Shown piece by piece: positions 9,931 to 17,901 of a DNA stretch of 64,000 nt. The notes beneath the pieces were generated by a model. That model saw only the letters and a program-made list of their open reading frames with translations, did not search any database and was not told the DNA's origin. This DNA comes from Lysobacterales bacterium (lineage in GTDB: Bacteria; Pseudomonadota; Gammaproteobacteria; Xanthomonadales; SZUA-38): assembly GCA_030065125.1 (NCBI GenBank), contig JASJDM010000007.1, positions 28,053 through 92,052 on the forward strand. The letters run 5' to 3'. Within the stretch, counting starts at the first letter, position 1, and every line of letters starts with the position of its first letter. The position numbers and the translations under genes are program-made.

Positions 9931-10561
9931 GGCCTGCGTGTCCGGGTCCGAACAGGGAATCTACCGCAAAAACTCCGGCTTCGCGCAGCAGGGCCACGGT
10001 CTCAAACACCGGCAGGCCCATGACACCCGAGAAACTGCCCTGGATATCACTGATGAATCCCGCCGCCAGTCCCTGCACGGCGTAGGCGCCGGCCTTGTCC
10101 GCCGGCTCGCCGGATTGCCAGTAAGCGTCGATGGCGTGGGGCGGTATGCAATCGAATGACACGCTACTGGACTGCAGCCGGTGGAGGATCCCGCCAGGCG
10201 TGGCCAGGGCGACGCCCGTCAATACCTGGTGCCGACGCCCCGACAGGCGGGTCAGCATGGCACGGGCGTGGTCCGGGCCGGTGGGTTTGCCGAACACCTC
10301 GTCGTCCAGCACTACCGCAGTGTCCGCCCCCAGCACCGGAAGCGACTCCGGCCACTCGCCGGTTTCCAGGATCAGCTGGCGACCGGCCTGGGCTTTTTCC
10401 CGGGCCAGTCGAATGACGAAATCGGACGCTGATTCACCGGGCTGCTGGATTTCCTCCACGCTGACCAGCAGGCAGGTGTAACCCACGCCGATCTGGTCCA
10501 GCAGCTGCCGGCGGCGCGGCGACTGGGAGGCCAGGGCGATCTGGGGCAGGTCGCCGCTCAT
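9923..10561 (-). CDS. maf: Maf-type nucleoside triphosphate pyrophosphatase
   Basis: This 212-residue protein carries the Maf signature near its start (LASQSPRRRQLLDQIG), the metal-binding GADTAVVLDD segment and a C-terminal region with GSFSGVMGLP. Family members hydrolyse dTTP, UTP or modified nucleotides to monophosphates, limiting their incorporation. The SPRRRQLL context fits the YhdE (dTTP/UTP) subgroup; this sub-assignment is inference. The start overlaps the rlmH stop by 4 bases (ATGA) and the 3' end overlaps rng by 8 bases, so it sits tightly within the housekeeping operon. Confidence 0.94.
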   Translation of the reverse strand: MSGDLPQIALASQSPRRRQLLDQIGVGYTCLLVSVEEIQQPGESASDFVIRLAREKAQAGRQLILETGEWPESLPVLGADTAVVLDDEVFGKPTGPDHARAMLTRLSGRRHQVLTGVALATPGGILHRLQSSSVSFDCIPPHAIDAYWQSGEPADKAGAYAVQGLAAGFISDIQGSFSGVMGLPVFETVALLREAGVFAVDSLFGPGHAGHE

Positions 10562-11043
10562 CCACCCTCCCGACCGGGGCGCACCGTGGGCCGGTGATAG
10601 GGGTGACCCTGGAGAATGGTCCAGGCCCGGTACAGCTGTTCGGCCAGCACCACGCGCACCAGCTGGTGCGGCAGAGTCAGGGGCCCCAGGGACCAGACGG
10701 CGGACGCCTGCCGCCGCAGGGATTCATCCAGCCCTTCCGCGCCTCCGATCAGGAAAGCCACGTCGCGACCGTCGTCCAGCCAGCCCTTGAACTGGCTGGC
10801 CAGATCCTCGGTGGTCCAGCCGCGGCCGCGTTCGTCCAGGGCGACCAGGCGCGCCTGGCCGGCGGACTTGCACAGGGCCTGCGCTTCCGCGCATCGAATG
10901 GATTGAGGGTCAGGGCCTTTGGCGGGGGTGATTTCCACCAGTTGAAATCCCAGGTGGCGGGGCAGCCTGCGGGCATACTCATCGACGCCCGCACCGATCC
11001 AGGCAGGCATTTTTCTTCCGACCGAGAGGACGCGCAGCTTCAC
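10558..11043 (-). CDS. rlmH: 23S rRNA (pseudouridine-1915 N3) methyltransferase RlmH
   Basis: The protein is 161 residues, close to the 155 usual for this SPOUT-fold family. The SAM-binding knot includes FLIGGAEGLD, followed by LGPLTLPHQLVRVVLAEQLYRA and the C-terminal HPYHR that completes the cofactor pocket. RlmH methylates pseudouridine 1915 in helix 69 on assembled 70S ribosomes. It follows rsfS after 27 bases and overlaps maf by 4 bases; rsfS-rlmH adjacency is widely conserved. Confidence 0.96.
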   Translation of the reverse strand: MKLRVLSVGRKMPAWIGAGVDEYARRLPRHLGFQLVEITPAKGPDPQSIRCAEAQALCKSAGQARLVALDERGRGWTTEDLASQFKGWLDDGRDVAFLIGGAEGLDESLRRQASAVWSLGPLTLPHQLVRVVLAEQLYRAWTILQGHPYHRPTVRPGREGG

Positions 11044-11070
11044 GACCAGTCAGCCGACATCCCGGGCAAA

Positions 11071-11451
11071 TCAGCCCGTGGCGCGCTTGTCCTCGATCTT
11101 CCAGAGAGACTCCAGGCTGTAAAAATCCCGGGTTCGCGGCAGCATCAGGTGTACCAGCACGTCGGCAAGATCCACCAGTATCCACTCGGCTTCGGACTCA
11201 CCTTCCACGCCCAACACCTCGACACCGGCGCGCTTGCTGTTGAGCACGACAGATTCTGCAAGGGTTTTGACGTGCCGGGTAGAGTTCCCGGAGGCGACGA
11301 CCATGAAGTCGGTGATGGTGGTTTTGCCGCGGACATCGATGGTTTCGATACTGATGGCCTTGGCATCGTCCAGTGCGTCCTGGACCATTTTGGCAACCTG
11401 TTCAGGGTTGCCCGCTGGACCGGCATCGGTCCGGTTTGAGTCTTTTTCCAA
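11071..11451 (-). CDS. rsfS: Ribosome silencing factor RsfS
   Basis: This is a 126-residue RsfS/YbeB protein with the conserved DALDDAKA, TTITDFMVVASG and ESEWILVD-like segments (here ESEAEWILVDLAD) and the closing FYSLESLW. RsfS binds ribosomal protein uL14 and blocks subunit joining when nutrients are short. The first 20 residues are extra compared with short family members and look disordered. It lies 58 bases after nadD and 27 bases before rlmH. Confidence 0.95.
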   Translation of the reverse strand: MEKDSNRTDAGPAGNPEQVAKMVQDALDDAKAISIETIDVRGKTTITDFMVVASGNSTRHVKTLAESVVLNSKRAGVEVLGVEGESEAEWILVDLADVLVHLMLPRTRDFYSLESLWKIEDKRATG

Positions 11452-11509
11452 GTGGTCAGTCCCTCGGGTGGTTGACTGATTGGTATTGTAACCACGAACC
11501 GGCGCCGGG

Positions 11510-12154
11510 TCATATCCTGGATTCCGCCCGGTACAGCGCGTGTTTCCTGATGTAATTCAGCACCTTCCCGGGCACCTGGTAACGGGGCAGGCTACCCTGC
11601 AGCAGCTGCAGCCGGATGGCGGTGGCGGAAATCTCCAATGCCGAAACCTGGCAGCGCCACAGGGCCGGGCCCTCGCTGCGACGCAACTGTGCAGGACCGG
11701 CCACCTCGCGTTCATTCAGCAGATCACCAAGCTCGGGGGCCACCGGCAGGTCATGGCCGCCGGGCCGGGTCATGATCACCAGGTGGACCCGGTCAAGCAG
11801 TTCCCGCCAGCGGTGCCAGCGATCGAGGCCGGTGGCAGCGTCCTGGCCCAGGATGAGGCAAGGGACTCCCCCGTACTGCTCACTGAAGCTGTCCACGGTA
11901 TCGATCATGTAAGAACGTCCCTGGCGGCGCAGTTCCCGGTCGTCGGGGTGCAGCCGCTGCTGACCTTCCAGGGCAAGATTCAGCATGGCCCAGCGATGCT
12001 CCGGGCCGGCGGAAGGCTGATCGCGATGGGGCGGCGTCCTGGCCAGCACCATGTGCACCGGCATATCGATGGTGACCGCCACTTCCCAGGCGGTTCGCAG
12101 ATGACCCAGGTGGATCGGGTCGAAGGTACCGCCGTAGATGCCGCGCAGGCTCAA
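11510..12154 (-). CDS. nadD: Nicotinate-nucleotide adenylyltransferase
   Basis: The 214-residue enzyme has the nucleotidyltransferase motif GGTFDPIHLGHLR at residues 8-20, the substrate loop around RSYMIDTVD, and ISATAIR in place of the canonical ISSTxIR. It joins nicotinate mononucleotide and ATP to make deamido-NAD in NAD synthesis. It overlaps holA by 4 bases (ATGA), as in the conserved lptE-holA-nadD order of E. coli. Confidence 0.96.
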   Translation of the reverse strand: MSLRGIYGGTFDPIHLGHLRTAWEVAVTIDMPVHMVLARTPPHRDQPSAGPEHRWAMLNLALEGQQRLHPDDRELRRQGRSYMIDTVDSFSEQYGGVPCLILGQDAATGLDRWHRWRELLDRVHLVIMTRPGGHDLPVAPELGDLLNEREVAGPAQLRRSEGPALWRCQVSALEISATAIRLQLLQGSLPRYQVPGKVLNYIRKHALYRAESRI

Positions 12155-13191
12155 TGGGCGCGACCGAGGCGGCCCAGCGCCGGTTCACCGGTGGCAATCA
12201 GTACCAGCAGCCAGTCCACCTGCAGCCAGGGATCACCGGCTTCCGCTCCCTTGACCAGGCGATCCAGCCGCGCACAACCCGCCAGTGCGCCCGACCACTG
12301 CTGCGGCGACAGCCGGCGCATGGCCCGGTCCACCAGCTGCTTGCGGCTGTCCCACACCTGGTTATCCCTCAGGATGGGCTGCAGATTGGCCCCGCGTTTC
12401 AGGGCTGCGCGCAGTCGGGAGAGCAGGCGAACTTCCCGGGTCAGCGCCCAGGCCACCACCGGCAGGGGCGAATCCTCCGAACGCAGCGAACGGGCGATGC
12501 GCAGGGCCCGGCCCGCGTGCCCGGCCAGGGCCGAGTCCACCAGCCGGTAGACGTCAAAGCGGGCGCTGTCCGCCACCAGGTGTTCGATATCCGCCGCGGT
12601 CACCGACCTTCCCTGGCAAAGCAGCGCCAGTTTCTCGATCTCCTGGGCCGCTGCCAGCATGTTGCCCTCGATGCGGTTGGCCAGGGCCCGGCAGGCGGCG
12701 GGCTCCGGAGAGAGACCGGCAGCGCGCATGCGCTGATCCAGCCATCCCGGCAGGCGGTTCAGCGCCACCGGCCACACCTGGATCACCACGCCGGCCTGGT
12801 CCAGCGCCTTGGCCCAGGCCGTGGCCAGGGTGCGCTTGTCCAGTCTGGGCATGGTGATCAGAAGGACGTCGCCGCCCGGTTCAGCCCGGCTGGCCAGCTC
12901 GCGCAGAGCAGCAGAGCCCTCTCGGCCCGGCTTGCCCGATGGAACGCGTACGTCCAGCAGGCGACGGCTGGAGAACAGCGACAGGTTGTCGCTGCCGGAA
13001 CCGATACTGTCCCAGTCAAACCCGGTGTCGACGTCAAACACCAGGCGTTCGTCGATGCCCGCAGCGCGGGCCGAGTCCCGGATGGCCTGGGACGTTTCCA
13101 TGACGGTCAGCGGCTCATCACCCGTGACCAGATAAACCGGCTGCAGGCCGGACTGCAGGTGTTGCTGGATGGATTCGGGCTTCAGTCGCAC
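12151..13191 (-). CDS. holA: DNA polymerase III delta subunit
   Basis: This 346-residue protein begins with the delta-subunit segment VYLVTGDEPLTVMET and has the clamp-opening N-terminal domain, a degraded AAA+ middle domain (RIEGNMLAAAQEIEKLALL) and a C-terminal collar domain. Delta opens the beta sliding clamp for loading at replication forks. It starts 7 bases after lptE and ends overlapping nadD by 4 bases. Length and neighbours match E. coli HolA (343 residues). Confidence 0.95.
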   Translation of the reverse strand: MRLKPESIQQHLQSGLQPVYLVTGDEPLTVMETSQAIRDSARAAGIDERLVFDVDTGFDWDSIGSGSDNLSLFSSRRLLDVRVPSGKPGREGSAALRELASRAEPGGDVLLITMPRLDKRTLATAWAKALDQAGVVIQVWPVALNRLPGWLDQRMRAAGLSPEPAACRALANRIEGNMLAAAQEIEKLALLCQGRSVTAADIEHLVADSARFDVYRLVDSALAGHAGRALRIARSLRSEDSPLPVVAWALTREVRLLSRLRAALKRGANLQPILRDNQVWDSRKQLVDRAMRRLSPQQWSGALAGCARLDRLVKGAEAGDPWLQVDWLLVLIATGEPALGRLGRAH

Positions 13192-13198
13192 GGTCAGC

Positions 13199-13696
13199 TC
13201 AGCGGATGGCCAGTTCGATGGATTCGACGATGCGGCGCGCCATGTCCCGGGTCATTTCCTGACGCAGATACTCCTCTTCGCTGGCGGCACCCAGCACCTG
13301 ACCCTGGTCAAAGGTGTAATCCCGCTCCAGCTCCAGGAGCTGGGAAGGCAGCAGCGTATTGCCCTGGGCATCCACCAGATCGAACTCCAGCTGGTACACC
13401 AGGACAAACTCGCGCACCCGGGCCGTGGCGCCAATGGACTGAACGTTCCTGGCCAGCTCGTTGCGGGTGATCCTGAGTCCAGCAGTGGCGGCATCCGCGG
13501 CGACAATGTCAATGCCGTTGCCCCGCAGCAAACCGGTCAGTTCGTTGACCAGTTCGCGGCTGCCGGCCGGTGCGGTCAGGTGGGTCCGCGCCATTTCCGG
13601 CGGCAGCTGGGACTGACCGCGCAGGGCGAATCCGCAGCCCGGCAGCTGTGCCGCCAGAACAAGCCCCAGTAGGGCCCGTATCACCCGGGGCCTCAT
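13199..13696 (-). CDS. lptE: LPS-assembly lipoprotein LptE
   Basis: The 165-residue precursor has a signal peptide ending in a lipobox (LPGC, Cys near residue 21), so the mature protein is a lipoprotein. The mature start CGFALRGQSQLP is typical of LptE. LptE plugs the LptD barrel and helps deliver lipopolysaccharide to the outer leaflet of the outer membrane. Its ATG overlaps the leuS stop by 4 bases and holA follows after 7 bases, the conserved leuS-lptE-holA arrangement. Confidence 0.94.
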   Translation of the reverse strand: MRPRVIRALLGLVLAAQLPGCGFALRGQSQLPPEMARTHLTAPAGSRELVNELTGLLRGNGIDIVAADAATAGLRITRNELARNVQSIGATARVREFVLVYQLEFDLVDAQGNTLLPSQLLELERDYTFDQGQVLGAASEEEYLRQEMTRDMARRIVESIELAIR

Positions 13697-16290
13697 GTGG
13701 CGACGATGTTGACCAGCTTGTTGGGCACCACGATCACCTTGCGCAGGGTCTTGCCCTCCACGAATCGGGCCACGTTCGGCTCGGCCATGGCCAACTCCTC
13801 CAGCTCAGCCTGTTCCATATCCGCGGGCGCCTCGACCCGGCCGCGCACCTTGCCGTTGACCTGGACTACGATCTGCACGCTGTCACGCTTGAGCGCGCTG
13901 GCGTCGGCCTGGGGCCAGGGCTGGTCCAGCAGGAACTCACTGCGGCCCAACTCCCGCCACAGCGCGGCGGCGACGTGAGGCGTCATGGGGCTCAGCATCT
14001 GCACCACCGATTCCCACACCTTCTGCAGCAGCGCCCGGTCCTGATCGGACTCTTCCGGGTGCCTTGAGGCCATGTTGACCAGCTCAATGATGGCGGCGAT
14101 GGCCGTGTTGAAGGTGCCACGGCGGCCGATGTCGTCTCCCACCTTGGCGATGGTCTCGTTCAGCTTGCGGTTCAGCTCCTTCTGGCCGGCGTCCAGGGAA
14201 GCCGGCTCCAGGTCACCGGCCTGCCCGGCGCTGACGTGGTCATACACGTTGCGCCACAGCCGCTTGAGGAAACGGTAGGCCCCCTCCACGCCTGCTTCGG
14301 ACCATTCCAGGGACTGGTGGGGCGGCGAGTCGGACACGGAAAACAGCCGCACGGTATCGGCTCCGTAGCGGTCCACCAGGTACTGGGGGTCCACGCCGTT
14401 GTTCTTGGACTTGGACATCTTCTCGATGGGGCCTACCTCCACCGGCTCGCCATCCAGGACCGCGCCGACGATACGCCCGCGGTCATCCCGCTCGGTTGTG
14501 ACTTCGGCCGGATTCAGGTATTCCCTGGCGCCGTCATCCCCTTCGCGGAAATAGGTCTCGGCCACCACCATGCCCTGGCACAGCAGGCGGGTTGCCGGCT
14601 CGTCGGAGGTCACCAGACCCGCGTCGCGCATCAGCTTGTGATAGAAGCGGAAATACATCAGGTGCAGGATGGCGTGCTCGATGCCGCCGATGTACTGGTC
14701 CACCGGCAGCCAGTAGTTGGCGCGTTCGTCCAGCTGGGCGTTGGCGTCGGGGCAGGTGTACCGGGCGTAGTACCAGGATGACTCCATGAAGGTATCGAAG
14801 GTGTCGGTTTCCCGCTCGGCGGCACCGCCGCATTCCGGACAGGTGGTCTTGCGCCACTCGGGATCCGCCTTGATGGGCGACTGTACGCCCATGAATTCCA
14901 CTTCCTCGGGCAGCACCACCGGCAGGTCTTCCTCGGGCACGGGCACGTCCCCACAGTCCGGACAGATGATGACCGGGATAGGGCAGCCCCAGTAGCGCTG
15001 ACGGGATACGCCCCAGTCGCGCAGGCGGAAATTTACCTGGCGCCGGCCGATGCCCTGCTGCTCCAGCCAGTCGATGGCCTTGGCCTTGGCCTCGGTCACT
15101 TCCATGCCGTCCAGCCACTCGCTGTTGATGGCCGGCCCGTCGCCTGTGTAGGCGTCACCGTCGAAGTCCTCCGGCGGCTGGACCGTGCGAATGATGGGCA
15201 GGTCATAGGCCTTGGCAAAATCCCAGTCGCGCTGGTCCTGGCCCGGCACCGCCATGATGGCGCCGGTGCCGTAACTCATCAGCACGTAGTCCGCGATGTA
15301 AACCGGGACCGGCTTGCCGGTGAAGGGGTTCAGCGCGTAAGCGCCGGTGAATGCGCCGCGTTTTTCCAGCTGCCCCTCGGCCAGGCGGTCTGCCTCGGTG
15401 GTTTTTGCCGCCTGGGCAACAAATGCGTCCACCGCGTCTTTCTGGTCCGGGGTAACAATACCGGCCACCAGCGGATGTTCCGGAGACAGCACCGCGTAGG
15501 TCATGCCAAAGCTGGTATCCGGCCGGGTGGTGTACACGCGGATGGCGTGTCCATCGGCATCCAGGGTTCCTGCTGCGTCGCAGACCTTCAGATCGAATTC
15601 AGCCCCTTCCGAGCGCCCGATCCAGTTGCGCTGCATGGTCTTGACCGAGTCCGGCCACCCTTCCAGCCTGTCCAGTTCGTCCAGCAGTTCCTGGGCGTAG
15701 TTGGTGATCTTCAGGAACCACTGGGGAATTTCCCGGATCTCCACCTCGGCGCCCGAGCGCCAGCCGCGGCCGTCAATTACCTGTTCGTTGGCCAGCACGG
15801 TCTGGTCCACCGGGTCCCAGTTGACCGTGGCGCTTTTGCGGTAGGCCAGGCCCTGTTTCATCAGCCGCACGAACATCTGCTGCTCCCACCGGTAGTATTC
15901 CGGCTTGCAGCAGGTCACCTCGCGGCTCCAGTCGTAAGCGTACCCCAGGCGCTTGAGCTGGCCGCGCATGTGGTCGATGTTCTGATAGGTCCAGCGGGCA
16001 GGCGGAACCTTGTTCTTGATGGCTGCGTTCTCCGCCGGCAGGCCGAAAGCGTCCCACCCCATGGGCTGCAGTACGTTCTTGCCCAGCATCCGCTGATAGC
16101 GGGATATCACGTCGCCGATGGTGTAGTTGCGGACGTGGCCCATATGCAGGGCACCGCTGGGGTACGGCAGCATGGACAGGCAATAGAACTTTTCCCGGTC
16201 GGGGTCCTCGGTGACCCGGTAGGACTGCTCGCGCTCCCACTGCTCCTGGGCCGCGGTTTCCACTGCCTGTGGATCGTATAGTGCTTCCAT
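13693..16290 (-). CDS. leuS: Leucyl-tRNA synthetase
   Basis: At 865 residues this is a full-length class I synthetase. The HIGH motif appears as GALHMGHVRNY near residue 50 and the KMSKS motif as EKMSKSKNNG near residue 620. A CP1 editing domain lies between, including the TTRPDTSFG segment, and zinc-type cysteine pairs are visible (CPDCG, CPECGG). The C-terminal tail ends KVIVVPNKLVNIV as is usual. It is the first gene of the minus-strand operon running to yhdP; the 210-base gap to the divergent gene at 16501 must hold the operon promoter. Confidence 0.98.
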   Translation of the reverse strand: MEALYDPQAVETAAQEQWEREQSYRVTEDPDREKFYCLSMLPYPSGALHMGHVRNYTIGDVISRYQRMLGKNVLQPMGWDAFGLPAENAAIKNKVPPARWTYQNIDHMRGQLKRLGYAYDWSREVTCCKPEYYRWEQQMFVRLMKQGLAYRKSATVNWDPVDQTVLANEQVIDGRGWRSGAEVEIREIPQWFLKITNYAQELLDELDRLEGWPDSVKTMQRNWIGRSEGAEFDLKVCDAAGTLDADGHAIRVYTTRPDTSFGMTYAVLSPEHPLVAGIVTPDQKDAVDAFVAQAAKTTEADRLAEGQLEKRGAFTGAYALNPFTGKPVPVYIADYVLMSYGTGAIMAVPGQDQRDWDFAKAYDLPIIRTVQPPEDFDGDAYTGDGPAINSEWLDGMEVTEAKAKAIDWLEQQGIGRRQVNFRLRDWGVSRQRYWGCPIPVIICPDCGDVPVPEEDLPVVLPEEVEFMGVQSPIKADPEWRKTTCPECGGAAERETDTFDTFMESSWYYARYTCPDANAQLDERANYWLPVDQYIGGIEHAILHLMYFRFYHKLMRDAGLVTSDEPATRLLCQGMVVAETYFREGDDGAREYLNPAEVTTERDDRGRIVGAVLDGEPVEVGPIEKMSKSKNNGVDPQYLVDRYGADTVRLFSVSDSPPHQSLEWSEAGVEGAYRFLKRLWRNVYDHVSAGQAGDLEPASLDAGQKELNRKLNETIAKVGDDIGRRGTFNTAIAAIIELVNMASRHPEESDQDRALLQKVWESVVQMLSPMTPHVAAALWRELGRSEFLLDQPWPQADASALKRDSVQIVVQVNGKVRGRVEAPADMEQAELEELAMAEPNVARFVEGKTLRKVIVVPNKLVNIVAT

Positions 16291-16500
16291 TGAGGTGTCT
16301 CGTTTTTCTGCGGTGCGGGCCGCTGATCGCGAAAAGCGGCAGCTTCAGCGGCATCCTGCTGACAAAGCGCAATGCTAACGTATCCACTGTGCACGCAGAA
16401 CCCCTGGCTCCGGGTACTGTCAAATTACCCGAGACACGCGGCGAGCCAGCTCGCTGCAAACGCATGAGATCGGCCCGACCCTGGCCGACTGGAGAGCGAT

Positions 16501-17019
16501 ATGAATACTTCACGCAACAAGCGCCGGGTACTGCTGTCCCTGCTGCTGGGCATGCTGGCCCTGCCCGCCCTGGCATCGGCCGACAAGGACAAGGACGCCG
16601 GACTCGACGCGGTCATCGGCGGTGGCGAAGAATTGACCGCGGACGTCATGTATGGCGAGGTCGTGGACAAGATTTACGCGCCGCGGATCAGCAGCTTCCG
16701 GGTGCTGGACAACCAGCGCATCATCCTTTACGCGACGCCCTTCAAGCCTTACCTCATCACCCTGAGACGAAAGGCCAATGCCCTGAGATTCGATGACGCG
16801 ATTGCCATCAAGCGCAGCGGCAGCACCATTCACGCCCGCTTCGACAGCATCATCGTGGACGGCTTCCCCTACAGCATCAAGCGCATTGAAAAGCTGGACA
16901 AGGAAACCGCCAAGTCCCTGCTGGCCCGGGACAAGGACAAGAAACGTAAAGGCGACGAGTCCGAGGAGAAGGAGCCCGGAGAAAAGAAAGAGCCCGACGA
17001 ATCATCATCGGACTCCTGA
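16501..17019 (+). CDS. DUF6491-like exported protein
   Basis: This 172-residue protein has a signal peptide (RRVLLSLLLGMLALPALASA) and a compact middle domain with PRISSFRVLDNQRIILYAT and FDSIIVDGFPYSIKRIEKL, a pattern I associate with DUF6491 proteins of Xanthomonadales-like bacteria (moderate certainty). The last 35 residues are a lysine/glutamate-rich low-complexity tail, probably disordered. GGAGAG lies just upstream of the ATG. It is divergent from leuS and convergent with the YceI gene, 7 bases apart. Function is unknown. Confidence 0.7.
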   Translation: MNTSRNKRRVLLSLLLGMLALPALASADKDKDAGLDAVIGGGEELTADVMYGEVVDKIYAPRISSFRVLDNQRIILYATPFKPYLITLRRKANALRFDDAIAIKRSGSTIHARFDSIIVDGFPYSIKRIEKLDKETAKSLLARDKDKKRKGDESEEKEPGEKKEPDESSSDS

Positions 17020-17026
17020 TTACGGA

Positions 17027-17644
17027 TCAGTGACGGTGGGAGGCCTGCCGGAAGCGCAGGGAAAAGTACACCGGCACGGCCATGCTGATGGACTGCAGCC
17101 CGGCGATTTCGCGCAGCTTTTCCACACCGTCAGCCACGCCCAGTGAACGGGCGCTGACCAGGATCGGGGCGCTGCTGACGGCCTGGATCACCTGGCCATC
17201 CAGGGCGCTGACCTGGACCGTCGCCAGGAAGGGTGTGGTGGCGCCACGAAAGTTCAGCTCGATACGCACTTCCGTGTCGAGCGACTGTCCCGGCTCCAGG
17301 TCGGCATAGGTCTGCCAGTCCAGCTGCCCCGATATCTCCGCGGTAGGAAACTCCTGGGTCGTGAAAAGATGCTCGCGCATCCGTTCGTCCCGGATGGGGA
17401 TCCGGGTATCTACGCTGTCCAGGGCAATTTCCAGGTTGAGCCGGCCCATACCGGATATGCCGCCGCTGATGCTGGCGAAGCGGTGAGCTTCCGCCACGTC
17501 GACGTTCTTGAGAGAGACGAAACTCACGGTGGAGTTTTCACTGTCCAGGGCCCACTCCGCGGGTCCGGCAACCGCCGTGGCAGGCCCAAGAATCAACGCG
17601 GCGATGCAGGTCGCGATTCGGGTCAAGATTGAGGTCCTGATCAT
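17027..17644 (-). CDS. YceI family periplasmic protein
   Basis: The 205-residue product from the ATG at 17644 has a signal peptide ending in AVAG and a YceI-type lipocalin-like barrel: WALDSENSTVSFVSLKN at the mature start, GRLNLEIALDSVDTRIPIRDERMREHLF in the middle. YceI proteins bind isoprenoid-type or amide lipids in the periplasm. I prefer 17644 over an upstream ATG because AAGGAG lies 9 bases before it and the upstream 23 residues are polar. Its ATG overlaps the stop of the CDGSH gene by 4 bases (ATGA), so the two are co-translated. Confidence 0.88.
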   Translation of the reverse strand: MIRTSILTRIATCIAALILGPATAVAGPAEWALDSENSTVSFVSLKNVDVAEAHRFASISGGISGMGRLNLEIALDSVDTRIPIRDERMREHLFTTQEFPTAEISGQLDWQTYADLEPGQSLDTEVRIELNFRGATTPFLATVQVSALDGQVIQAVSSAPILVSARSLGVADGVEKLREIAGLQSISMAVPVYFSLRFRQASHRH

Positions 17645-17880
17645 GTGTCCTGCTCCTTTTCTGGAAAACGATGACTGCCGTCGCACAGCGGTATGTCCAT
17701 GCTGCGGTGGCAAAAATAAACGTATTTCTGTCGCCGGGAAGTGAATTCCACCGGGGTGTGTTCGGTGGTCTGGTGCGAACCATCACGAAAAGGCTGCTTG
17801 CCGCTGAGCCCGCATCGGCACCAGAAATATTTCTTTCCAGGCTGAACCAGAACCACGTATGGTGTAGCTTTTTCCACCAC
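17641..17880 (-). CDS. Tandem CDGSH iron-sulfur domain protein with altered cluster ligands
   Basis: This 79-residue protein has two CDGSH-type motifs, as in CISD3/Miner2-like proteins that bind two [2Fe-2S] clusters through three Cys and one His each. Motif 1 is WCRCGLSGKQPFRDGSH: the third Cys is replaced by Arg. Motif 2 is YFCHRSMDIPLCDGSH: aligned on its CDGSH, the first Cys is replaced by Tyr. Each site therefore keeps two Cys and the His. The start is GTG at 17880 (another GTG follows); an in-frame TAG 6 bases upstream excludes a longer form, and TAGAAT just before the start could be a -10 box for a leaderless transcript. It precedes and overlaps the YceI gene. Confidence 0.85.
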   Translation of the reverse strand: MVEKATPYVVLVQPGKKYFWCRCGLSGKQPFRDGSHQTTEHTPVEFTSRRQKYVYFCHRSMDIPLCDGSHRFPEKEQDT

Positions 17881-17901
17881 GCGATTCTACATGATCAGGG
17901 T

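Noticed and set aside
12154..13470. Antisense frame of 438 codons opposite holA and lptE
   Set aside because: It is opposite conserved operon genes, is rich in Gln/Arg/Pro/Gly and has no family resemblance.
17671..17901. N-terminal extension of the WYL regulator
   Set aside because: It would run over the CDGSH gene; the ATG at 17902 begins the standard family N-terminus.
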